A DNA stretch of 7,850 nt. Origin: an uncultured Lachnospiraceae bacterium (lineage in GTDB: Bacteria; Bacillota; Clostridia; Lachnospirales; Lachnospiraceae). Within the stretch, counting starts at the first letter, position 1, and each line of letters opens with the position of its first letter. The stretch covers positions 1-7,850 of the forward strand of contig CALZPS010000063.1 of the NCBI GenBank assembly GCA_945827765.1, written 5' to 3'. The notes beneath the pieces were generated by a model. It was not told the DNA's origin and did no database searches. It was given only the letters and a program-made list of their open reading frames with translations. Below, piece by piece: positions 1 through 6,188 of this stretch. Both the position numbers and the translations under genes were made by a program.

Positions 1-378
1 GAGCCGAAGAAACGGGTGATTCAGTCTATCGTGTGTGGTGTGATGATTGGATTTATCTGTGGATTCGTCGGCGCGGGCGGCGGCATGATGATGTTGTTAA
101 TTCTGACTTCGGTGCTCGGTTATGAATTGAAGACAGCAGTTGGTACGAGTGTATTTATCATGACGTTCACCGCATTTACCGGAGCGGTATCACATTTTAC
201 CATCGGAGGGGCGCCGGACTGGCTGGTATTTATATTATGTGTTCTTTTTACCTTATTATGGGCGCGGATTGCGGCAAGGTTTGCCAATAAGGCAACCCCG
301 AAGACATTGAACCGGGCGACCGGGGTAGTACTGGTAATATTGGGAATCGTGATTTTTGCATTTTCTGCGTTGGCGTGA
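1..378 (+). CDS. TSUP (TauE/SafE) family membrane permease, C-terminal part
   Basis: The frame is open from the first base, so the gene begins upstream; the GTG at 16 is just an internal codon. About 125 residues remain, roughly half of a usual TSUP protein of about 250 residues. The visible part is strongly hydrophobic and has a glycine-rich GFVGAGGGMMM segment early in a membrane helix, followed by a conserved-looking AVGTSVFIMTFTAFTGA stretch; this resembles the second half of the internally duplicated TSUP fold. Three to four membrane segments are visible, with a short basic loop (ARFANKATPKTLNRATG) before the last helix. Family members export or import sulfite, sulfoacetate, sulfonates or other small organic anions at the cytoplasmic membrane; the substrate cannot be told from this fragment. 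The gene stops with TGA at 376-378, and the DegV gene follows about 100 bases later on the same strand. Confidence 0.85.
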   Translation, partial: EPKKRVIQSIVCGVMIGFICGFVGAGGGMMMLLILTSVLGYELKTAVGTSVFIMTFTAFTGAVSHFTIGGAPDWLVFILCVLFTLLWARIAARFANKATPKTLNRATGVVLVILGIVIFAFSALA

Positions 379-380
379 GA

Positions 381-417
381 TGCGCAGCACGGCGTAGTAT
401 TGCCAAGCAGCTGCGCA
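381..417 (+). terminator. possible weak hairpin after the TSUP gene
   Basis: TGCGCAGC at 381-388 can pair with GCTGCGCA at 410-417, an 8-bp stem with a 21-base loop, starting three bases after the permease stop codon. The nine bases TGCGCAGCA also occur directly repeated at 381-389 and 412-420. No T-run follows, so intrinsic termination is doubtful; the pairing itself is seen directly. Confidence 0.3.
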
Positions 418-480
418 GCAAAACCATGGCAACATAAACGGCAGAATTGGACAATCTATAAATAAGAAAGAGGTCTGAAA

Positions 481-1341
481 ATGGAAAAAAGAAAAGTAAG
501 CATATTCTCGGACAGCACGTGTGACTTGTCGGATGAATTGTTGGAAAAGTACGAGATTACGTTGGTTCCTCTTTGTATTGTACTGGATGACAAAAGTTTT
601 TTGGACAGGGAAGAACTGAGTCCGGCACAGATATTTGCCTGGGCGGATAAAAATAAGAAGACTCCGAAGACGGCTGCCGTACCGTTTGAAAAGATGCAGG
701 AACTGTTGGCGCCCTGCATGGAGCGTGACGAGGATGTTATCTTTTTCGGAATTTCGGAAGATATGAGCTCAACGTGTAATGTGGCACGGCTTGTCGGGGA
801 AGAATTTGACAAGGGGAGGCTGTTTGTGATTGATTCACAGAATCTGTCAACAGGAATCGGACTGCAGGTGATCCGTGCGGCAGAATTGGCGCGGCAGGGC
901 AAATCGGCAGAGGATATCGTACAGGAAATCGAGGCTGCCAGACATCTGGTGAGAGCAAGCTTTGTGGTCGATACGCTGACCTATCTCGCACGCGGTGGCC
1001 GATGTAGCGGGGCGACGGCTCTGCTGGCAAATACATTGAAACTACACCCATGCATCAAAGTAATAGATGGTAAGATGGAAGTAGGAAAGAAATATCGCGG
1101 CCGATTGGAGCATGCTTTGAAAAAATATGTGAAAGACTTGGAAGAAGAACTGACTGAGGCAGATACAACACGTATATTTATCACACATTCAGGTGTTCAG
1201 CCGGAAATTGTGGAGGAAATAAGAAACTATCTGGAATCCCTCGACCGATTCGAAGAAATACTGGAAACGACAGCCGGAGGTGTCATATCCAGTCATTGCG
1301 GCCCCGGAACTTTGGGCGTATTATACTATGTGAACGCATAG
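481..1341 (+). CDS. DegV family protein (fatty-acid-binding)
   Basis: This 286-residue protein has the full length of the DegV family. DegV proteins bind a long-chain fatty acid between two domains; in Firmicutes the related FakB proteins present the fatty acid to the kinase FakA for phosphorylation and entry into phospholipid. Visible landmarks are the N-terminal SDSTCDL (residues 10-16), a Thr-Pro motif at 61-62 in the loop that usually carries the TS-x-P type site, ISEDMSSTCN at 91-100 in place of the common SGTY-type lipid-contact motif, and the LTYLARGGRCSG to KYRGR region at about 166-208, matching the family's L-x-x-GGR and K-x-R motifs. The ATG start is supported by AGAAAGAGG at 465-473, seven bases upstream. 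There is no signal peptide, so it is cytoplasmic. No fakA is nearby, so it is an orphan DegV, and whether it acts as FakB is inference. Its TAG stop overlaps the first base pair of a decayed GH3 gene fragment. Confidence 0.93.
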   Translation: MEKRKVSIFSDSTCDLSDELLEKYEITLVPLCIVLDDKSFLDREELSPAQIFAWADKNKKTPKTAAVPFEKMQELLAPCMERDEDVIFFGISEDMSSTCNVARLVGEEFDKGRLFVIDSQNLSTGIGLQVIRAAELARQGKSAEDIVQEIEAARHLVRASFVVDTLTYLARGGRCSGATALLANTLKLHPCIKVIDGKMEVGKKYRGRLEHALKKYVKDLEEELTEADTTRIFITHSGVQPEIVEEIRNYLESLDRFEEILETTAGGVISSHCGPGTLGVLYYVNA

Positions 1342-1528
1342 CGAAGACCCGTTCCTTTCCGGAAAAATGGCCGCCGCGATAACGAAGGGAGTACAGCAGA
1401 CCTCCGCAACTATGTGACGATAAAACATTACGCGGCAACATGCCGGGAGGAAAAGCTGTCTGGAAGGAATTAAGAACGGCTGTGATATCCTCTGCGACGG
1501 TGGAGTGGTGTCCGGGAGAAAGCTGTAA
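1340..1528 (+). pseudogene. Remnant of a GH3 beta-glucosidase-type gene
   Basis: Three short protein-like pieces of a family 3 glycoside hydrolase survive here in shifting frames. Frame a, from 1340, reads SEDPFLSGKMAAA and on to GVQQ before a TGA at 1415-1417; SEDP-x-L-x-G-x-x-A is a hallmark of GH3 enzymes. After an indel, 1414-1437 reads VTIKHYAA, the next GH3 landmark (usually K-H-[FY]-A-x-N-x-Q-E). Back in the first frame, about 1442-1504 reads AGRKSCLEGIKNGCDILCDG, which resembles the later A-G-C-x-K-A-G-x-D-x-x-M-P-G stretch; the segment that would hold the catalytic aspartate (DWG) between these two is missing. Everything before SEDP is absent, and the remnant begins exactly at the DegV stop, so a deletion joined the two. 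It cannot encode an enzyme. The first two motifs identify the family well; the third piece is less certain. GH3 enzymes remove terminal beta-glucose, xylose or similar residues, fitting the GH2 and GH32 genes downstream. Confidence 0.72.
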
Positions 1529-1580
1529 CCGGAATAATTTTCACAAAAAAAAGAACGGTTAAACAAAAAAATGACTACAC

Positions 1581-1613
1581 TTGAAGATGTAAATGCATTA
1601 TAATGAATATAAT
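1581..1613 (+). promoter_or_regulatory. Probable promoter region for the GH2 gene
   Basis: A-rich DNA (about 1545-1572) precedes two perfect TATAAT boxes at 1599-1604 and 1608-1613. TTGAAG at 1581-1586 is a possible -35, but the spacings (12 and 21 bases) are not the ideal 17, so the exact -10/-35 pair is unsure. The position, about 90 bases before the GH2 start and after the decayed GH3 gene, suits a promoter that serves GH2 and possibly GH32. Confidence 0.5.
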
Positions 1614-1614
1614 C

Positions 1615-1656
1615 GATTTTGAGAGTGCGAAGCACGAAGAAATCAGCGGACATCAT
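1615..1656 (+). other. Nested hairpin in the GH2 5' leader, resembling the 158-bp repeat module
   Basis: GATTT (1615-1619) can pair with AAATC (1640-1644) around an inner GTGC-GAA-GCAC hairpin (1625-1635), followed by GGACATCAT (1648-1656). The segment 1624-1656 matches the complement of 7715-7747 at 25 of 33 positions by my count, including all of GGACATCAT. Four of the eight differences fall in the inner stem and exchange base pairs without breaking it. Here it would lie in the untranslated leader of the GH2 transcript, about 50 bases before the start codon. Common origin or function with the repeat is inference. Confidence 0.4.
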
Positions 1657-1702
1657 GAATATAAAAATAATGAAACATCGGAAAGTAAGGAAATAAGGAA
1701 TT

Positions 1703-3919
1703 ATGCGAATAGTTACTAATTTTAATAAGAATTGGCATTTTCTGCGCAAAGACGCAGGTATTTCGGCTGTGCTTGCAGATGGCGAGGCGGTAACGATTCC
1801 ACATACGTGGAATGCCAAAGACGGACAGGACGGCGGCAATGATTACTACCGCGGCACCTGCTGGTATGTGAAAAAGTTCAGCAAATCAGAGCTGCCGGAG
1901 GCAGATGAGCAGTGGCTGGAGTTCGAGGGTGCTGCGATGACTGCAGAAGTCTATTTGAATGATAAGAAACTTGCGCGGCACGAGGGCGGTTACTCTACAT
2001 TTCGAGTGAATCTTACGGATGCATTGCAGGAGGAAAATGTGCTGGCAGTCTCTGTAGATAACGGCAAGAATAGAACCGTTTATCCGCAAAAAGCAGACTT
2101 TACCTTTTACGGGGGCATTTACCGGGATGTAAAGGTGATATCCGTACCGCAGACACATTTTTGTCTGGATTATTACGGCGGACCGGCAATTAAGGTTACC
2201 CCGGAAATCAAAGATACGACCGCAGAAGTAACCGTGGAGGTGTGGGTGAGCGGCGATGCGGATGCCGTGACATTTACTATTGCGGACGCAGAGGCAAATG
2301 TGTGCCTGACAGAAAGAGCGGCAGTTTCGGGAGGTACGGCAAAAACGGTGTTTTATATTGAAAATGTACATCTTTGGGATGGCGTGAAAGACCCGTATCT
2401 TTACATTGCCAGGGCAGAGCTGGAGAGCGGTGATGCGGTGGAGACTGCATTTGGCTGTCGTACGTTCTCCGTGGATGCCGAGAACGGATTCTACTTGAAC
2501 GGCAGACCGTACCGGCTGTGCGGAGCAGCGCGTCATCAGGACAGACAAGGCTATGGTTATGCCATCACAAAGGAAATGCATGAGGAAGATTTGCAGATTA
2601 TGCAGGAGATGGGAGCAAATGCTGTCCGTCTGGCACATTATCAGCATGCGCAGTATTTCTATGATTTGTGTGATAAAGCCGGTATGATTGTGTGGGCAGA
2701 AATTCCGTATATTACCCAGCATATGGAGGAAGGACGCGAAAATACTATCAGCCAGATGAGTGAACTGGTTATCCAGAACTATAATCATCCGTCCATTGTC
2801 TGCTGGGGGCTTTCCAATGAGATTACTGCGGCAGGCGGTGTGAATGATGATATGATTGAAAATCACAGGATTTTGAACGACCTTTGTCACAAGCTGGATG
2901 TGACCCGTCCGACCACGATGGCTCACGCATTTATGCTGGATATGAATAATCCTTTTGTGATGGCATCGGATATCCGCAGCTACAATCTGTATTACGGATG
3001 GTATATGGGAGAGAAGGAACAGAATGACGAGTGGTTTGACAATTTCCATGAGGCGCACCCGGATGCGGTCATTGGTTTGTCCGAGTACGGAGCAGATGCC
3101 AATCCGGCATATCAGAGCGGCAAACCGGAAAAAGGTGACTGGACAGAGAATTATCAGGCAGTTTACCATGAGCATCTGCTGAAAATGTGGAGCGAACGTC
3201 CCTATATCTGGGCAATGCATTGCTGGAATATGTTTGATTTCGCCGCTGACGGACGTGACGAGGGCGGAAAGCCGGGACAGAATCAAAAAGGACTGGTGAC
3301 CTTTGACAGAAAGATAAGGAAAGACGCCTTCTACATATATAAAGCATATTTGTCGGATGAACCATTTGTACATGTATGCGGCAGACGCTATGTCGACCGC
3401 GCGGAGGAAATGACAGATGTCACCGTATATTCCAATCAGCCGAGTGTGACTTTGTATGTGGATGGAGAGGAATTGGAGACAAAAGCGTGTGACAAAGCGT
3501 GCCATTTTGAAGTAAAAATATCCGGTGAACATGAAATCATGGCAAAGAGCGGCGAACAGAGTGATGTAATCCATATCCGCAAGGTAGACAAGCCGAATCC
3601 GGATTATGTCAAAGAGGGCGGTGAGGTTGTGAATTGGTTTGACAAGCCGGAAGAATTGGTGCGTGAAGGATATTATTCTATCATGGATACAATGGAAGAC
3701 CTGAAAAAGAATCCTGCAGCGGCGGCTCTTCTGGAAAAACTGATGGCGAAAGCCCGCAGCTCCTACGGTGAAGTGGCGCAGGCGACGACGATGCCTGAGG
3801 CAATTCAGCGACAGATGGATAAGATGCCGCTCAACACCATGCTCAAGCAGGTGGCGAGCAAGATCGGACCGGAAATGATTAAGCAATTAAACGGCGCATT
3901 AAATCAGATTAAGAAGTAG
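1703..3919 (+). CDS. GH2 glycosidase (beta-galactosidase or beta-glucuronidase)
   Basis: This 738-residue family 2 glycoside hydrolase cleaves terminal beta-linked sugars with retention. Layout by sequence: sugar-binding-like sandwich (about 1-150), Ig-like domain (about 160-257), TIM barrel (about 258-550), second Ig-like domain (about 560-627) and a helical tail (about 640-738). GH2 signature 1 is at about 306-335 (NAVRLAHYQHAQYFYD to AEIP). Signature 2 at 359-373 ends in SNE, giving acid/base Glu373; the nucleophile is Glu461 in LSEYGAD. Active-site neighbours include NLYYGWY at 428-434 and Trp508. Asn527 and Lys529 in QNQKGL match in position the N-x-K motif that E. coli beta-glucuronidase uses to hold the glucuronate carboxylate, but similar N-x-K-G sequences occur in enzymes annotated as beta-galactosidase, so the substrate is open. 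The insertion called loop 1 in E. coli GusA is absent. There is no signal peptide, so it is cytoplasmic. AAGGA occurs at 1695-1699 and 1687-1691 before the ATG. GH32 follows 88 bases downstream. Confidence 0.92.
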   Translation: MRIVTNFNKNWHFLRKDAGISAVLADGEAVTIPHTWNAKDGQDGGNDYYRGTCWYVKKFSKSELPEADEQWLEFEGAAMTAEVYLNDKKLARHEGGYSTFRVNLTDALQEENVLAVSVDNGKNRTVYPQKADFTFYGGIYRDVKVISVPQTHFCLDYYGGPAIKVTPEIKDTTAEVTVEVWVSGDADAVTFTIADAEANVCLTERAAVSGGTAKTVFYIENVHLWDGVKDPYLYIARAELESGDAVETAFGCRTFSVDAENGFYLNGRPYRLCGAARHQDRQGYGYAITKEMHEEDLQIMQEMGANAVRLAHYQHAQYFYDLCDKAGMIVWAEIPYITQHMEEGRENTISQMSELVIQNYNHPSIVCWGLSNEITAAGGVNDDMIENHRILNDLCHKLDVTRPTTMAHAFMLDMNNPFVMASDIRSYNLYYGWYMGEKEQNDEWFDNFHEAHPDAVIGLSEYGADANPAYQSGKPEKGDWTENYQAVYHEHLLKMWSERPYIWAMHCWNMFDFAADGRDEGGKPGQNQKGLVTFDRKIRKDAFYIYKAYLSDEPFVHVCGRRYVDRAEEMTDVTVYSNQPSVTLYVDGEELETKACDKACHFEVKISGEHEIMAKSGEQSDVIHIRKVDKPNPDYVKEGGEVVNWFDKPEELVREGYYSIMDTMEDLKKNPAAAALLEKLMAKARSSYGEVAQATTMPEAIQRQMDKMPLNTMLKQVASKIGPEMIKQLNGALNQIKK

Positions 3920-3931
3920 GAGATAAAAGAC

Positions 3932-3997
3932 ATGCAAAAGGCAGATGATTCTGAGATGGATTTTCTGCCTTTTGTATTGAAACATTTACTATTATGA
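3932..3997 (+). CDS. Possible 21-codon leader reading frame
   Basis: An ATG at 3932 opens MQKADDSEMDFLPFVLKHLL plus one Leu and a TGA at 3995-3997. It is preceded by TAGGAG at 3917-3922, overlapping the GH2 stop codon, about nine bases from the ATG. The TGA lies inside the ATGAGGATGAG ribosome binding site of the GH32 gene, so translation could be coupled. I recognise no family. It may be chance: most of it is the stem and loop of a terminator-like hairpin. Confidence 0.2.
   Translation: MQKADDSEMDFLPFVLKHLLL
3935..3974 (+). terminator. Terminator-like hairpin between GH2 and GH32
   Basis: CAAAAGGCAGA (3935-3945) pairs perfectly with TCTGCCTTTTG (3964-3974), an 11-bp stem with an 18-base loop. 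The 3' arm ends in TTTTG, giving A/U pairs at the stem base like many intrinsic terminators, but no long T-run follows. It could end part of the GH2 transcript or act as an attenuator or processing site before GH32. Confidence 0.55.
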
Positions 3998-4007
3998 GGA
4001 TGAGCAA

Positions 4008-5084
4008 ATGAGAAAACAAGTACGCTTTAATTATCATTTTGAGCCACAGAAAGGCTGGATGAACGACCCCAATGGGCTGATTTATTATAAAGGACAATAT
4101 CATGCATTTTTTCAGCACAATCCGTATGCCCCATGGTGGGGGAAAATGCATTGGGGACATGCTGTGAGTTCCGACCTGATTCACTGGGAAGAACTACCTA
4201 TCGCCTTATATCCGGATAAGCCTTACGAAAACGAAGGCGGTTGTTTTTCGGGTTCGGCCATTGAAAAGGATGGTAGATTGTATCTGTTCTATACATCTGT
4301 TTCACGCGAATTGAAACAAACGCAGTCTGTAGCATACAGTGATGACGGTATTCACTTTGTGAAATACTGCAATAATCCGGTGATTCCCAAGAATCCTCTC
4401 GGTTTTTCGGATTTTCGAGATCCCAAGGTTACTGAAATAGATGGTAAATACTATATGGTCGTTGGTACAGGAAACAAGGATACAGGAAAGGTTATTCTGT
4501 TCTCAAGCAAAGATCTCCTGCAATGGGACTACATCGGGGTGCTTTTTGAAGGAGAAGAGTATGCCAATTGTATCGAATGTCCCGATTTCTTTAAGATTGG
4601 ATCAAAATATGTTCTAATGTTCTCCAAAATAAAAAAACACGAAGTACATTTTGTGGTAGGCGATTTCGTTGACGGGAAACTAATCAATTACACAATCTGC
4701 CGCCCCGAATGGGGAATAGATTTCTACGCTCCGCAAACATTTACAGATGGCAAACGGCGGATTATGATTGGCTGGATGTATCATTGGGGCAAATACGCAC
4801 CGCTTGGCTGCAAATTTGCCGGCGCGCTGACGATTCCCAGAGAATTGACATTGTCGGGGAACAAAATAATAAACTTTCCAGTCAAAGAAGCCCGGAAATT
4901 ACTGACAAAGCAAAGTAGATATGTACAGGTGGAAGGAAATCGGCTAACGCTAAAGACCAGAGGCAGAAAAAAAGTAATCCACGAATTGGAGGAACTGAAC
5001 CAAATAGACATTTTGGAAGATACAAAATCCATAGAAGTCTTTGTAAATGGTGGAACTGATTCGTTCAGTCTCTGGCTCTTCTGA
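4008..5084 (+). CDS. GH32 fructosidase (invertase/sucrose-6-phosphate hydrolase type), short C-terminus
   Basis: This family 32 enzyme hydrolyses beta-fructofuranosides such as sucrose, sucrose-6-phosphate or fructo-oligosaccharides. The five-bladed propeller carries all three catalytic carboxylates: nucleophile Asp20 in WMNDPNG, the transition-state stabiliser Asp138 in FRDP, and acid/base Glu190 in ECPD. Also seen are the FQHNPYAPWWGKMHWGHAVS block (35-54), FSGSA (80-84) and the end-of-propeller PREL (277-280). The ATG start is supported by GAGGA at 3996-4000, seven bases upstream. At 358 residues it is well short of the roughly 480-500 usual for sucrose-6-phosphate hydrolases: the propeller is complete, but only about 78 residues follow PREL. 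The ending EDTKSIEVFVNGGTDSFSLW matches the normal last strands (IEVFVNDGE), so the middle of the sandwich domain is missing rather than the end. There is no signal peptide, so it should act in the cytoplasm on imported sugar. No PTS or ABC transporter is in view. Exact substrate unknown. Confidence 0.9.
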   Translation: MRKQVRFNYHFEPQKGWMNDPNGLIYYKGQYHAFFQHNPYAPWWGKMHWGHAVSSDLIHWEELPIALYPDKPYENEGGCFSGSAIEKDGRLYLFYTSVSRELKQTQSVAYSDDGIHFVKYCNNPVIPKNPLGFSDFRDPKVTEIDGKYYMVVGTGNKDTGKVILFSSKDLLQWDYIGVLFEGEEYANCIECPDFFKIGSKYVLMFSKIKKHEVHFVVGDFVDGKLINYTICRPEWGIDFYAPQTFTDGKRRIMIGWMYHWGKYAPLGCKFAGALTIPRELTLSGNKIINFPVKEARKLLTKQSRYVQVEGNRLTLKTRGRKKVIHELEELNQIDILEDTKSIEVFVNGGTDSFSLWLF

Positions 5085-5086
5085 AT

Positions 5087-5260
5087 GTGAATAGAGATGC
5101 GCGCTGTCAGGCACAAAAAGGCAAAACGCGGCGAGGAAAGCGGACAGAAATAAAAGTGCGCAGTGCACAGATACAAGGAGAACAATATTCGCAGAGTGTT
5201 ACGGTGACAGATACAGACAGGATGAACAGTAGGAGGAAGGCAGGGTATGTCGATTTATGA
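5087..5260 (+). other. Open frame in the GH32 to prepilin peptidase gap, possible gene remnant
   Basis: One frame remains open from after a TGA at 5057-5059 to a TGA at 5258-5260, overlapping the prepilin peptidase start by 14 bases. From the first GTG (5087) it would give 57 residues: very basic in the first half, then TEIKVRSAQIQGEQYSQSVT. I recognise no family, and there is no ribosome binding site before the GTG. It may be the tail of a decayed gene once upstream of the peptidase, or chance. Nothing else was seen in this gap apart from the AGGAGG at 5231-5236. Confidence 0.15.
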
Positions 5261-6044
5261 GGATACAGTAATCATGATTTACTCCTGTGTGCTGGCGGCA
5301 GTCACAGGAGCGGTGCTGGGGTCGTTTCTGAATTGTGCGGCATGGAGAATTGCCCACGGGGAATCTTTTTCAAAGGGGAACAGTCGTTGCCCTCATTGTG
5401 AACATTCGCTTGGTGCAGCGGATCTGGTACCTGTCTTCAGTTGGTTGTTCCTCAGAGGACGATGCCGTTATTGCGGGCATAGGATTTCCGTGCATTATCC
5501 GCTGACGGAGGCATTGTTTGCTGTATTGACGGTGTTGTGTCTGCTGAAATTTGATTTGACGGTACTTTGTCTGCGTAATCAGATTTTTTTATGCTGCCTG
5601 TACTGCCTGACACTGGTGGATTTGGAAAGCTATATCATTCCGGATGGCTGTCTGCTCATCTCTGCTGCGGCATGGGTGGCGGCAATTCCATTTGCATGGA
5701 GTGAATATGGCGGGTGGAGCGGTGTGTTATTCAGCCTGCTCTCTGCTGTCGCATATGGTGGAGGAATGTTTTTATTTTCCCTTATCATGGATCATATATT
5801 AAAGAAGGACAGTCTGGGCGGCGGCGATATCAAGCTGTTTGCCGTTATGGGGCTGTATCTGGGGATGCTCCCGTCTCTGTTCGCGCTGCTGCTTGCCTGC
5901 ATTTTGGGGCTGGTGTTTGCAGTGATGAACACAAAGCGTAACGAAAATTCGGGCGGACAGATACCGTTTGGCCCGGCAATCGCAGCGGCAATCTGGATTA
6001 TGCTTTTATACGGTTCACATCTGGTGGAATGGTATATGGGCTGA
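5247..6044 (+). CDS. Prepilin peptidase (type IV leader peptidase, A24 family)
   Basis: A 265-residue membrane aspartyl protease that removes the leader peptide from type IV pilin-like precursors and often N-methylates the new end. Visible in order: an N-terminal membrane helix ending in GSFLNC (25-30), a zinc-type four-cysteine cytoplasmic loop with CPHC (48-51) and CRYC (73-76) around VPVFSWLFLRGRC, the PLTEALFA start of the next helix, the first catalytic aspartate Asp125 in LVDLESYIIPD, and the second, Asp194, in the signature GGGDIK (191-196). Six to seven further hydrophobic segments complete it. The four cysteines and conserved blocks place it with the bifunctional peptidase/methyltransferase form. 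The ATG is supported by AGGAGG at 5231-5236, ten bases upstream; a second ATG at 5274 is possible, but would shorten the first helix. No pilin, assembly ATPase or com/pil gene is in the window, so its substrates are encoded elsewhere. Confidence 0.93.
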   Translation: MSIYEDTVIMIYSCVLAAVTGAVLGSFLNCAAWRIAHGESFSKGNSRCPHCEHSLGAADLVPVFSWLFLRGRCRYCGHRISVHYPLTEALFAVLTVLCLLKFDLTVLCLRNQIFLCCLYCLTLVDLESYIIPDGCLLISAAAWVAAIPFAWSEYGGWSGVLFSLLSAVAYGGGMFLFSLIMDHILKKDSLGGGDIKLFAVMGLYLGMLPSLFALLLACILGLVFAVMNTKRNENSGGQIPFGPAIAAAIWIMLLYGSHLVEWYMG

Positions 6045-6152
6045 TTTAAATGGAGCATCATTTTCAGTCGAAACGGCATACGGATCGCGTTGCCGGATAA
6101 AGAATGAAGAAACGAGGATGAAATCAATTGCAAAAATGCTGCCATGGTGCTG

Positions 6153-6184
6153 CCGGGAGATAGCGCAGCAGCGCTATCTCCCGG
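6153..6184. terminator. Strong hairpin between convergent genes
   Basis: CCGGGAGATAGCGC (6153-6166) and GCGCTATCTCCCGG (6171-6184) form a perfect 14-bp stem with the loop AGCA. It begins four bases after the symporter stop codon on the minus strand and about 110 bases after the prepilin peptidase stop on the plus strand. On the minus strand the next T-run (TTTTT) comes only about 15 bases beyond the stem, and none follows on the plus strand. A shared, possibly two-way end of transcription is the best reading. Confidence 0.6.
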
Positions 6185-6188
6185 ACGG

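Noticed and set aside
457..463. TATAAAT as a -10 box for the DegV gene
   Set aside because: It lies only two bases before the ribosome binding site, so a transcript from it would start in or after that site, and no -35 partner was seen.
1341..1560. Riboswitch in the gap before GH2
   Set aside because: No conserved core of a riboswitch class known to me was found, and GH3 protein motifs explain most of the stretch.
1321..1839. 172-codon minus-strand frame covering the DegV to GH2 gap
   Set aside because: No recognisable domain, no ribosome binding site, and it runs into the GH2 coding start. The plus strand of this gap is better explained by GH3 remnants.
1886..3886. Very long open frame on the minus strand opposite the GH2 gene
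   Set aside because: Its translation is rich in Cys, His, Ile and Arg, with no family resemblance, and it lies fully antisense to an obvious GH2 enzyme. It is a codon-bias shadow.
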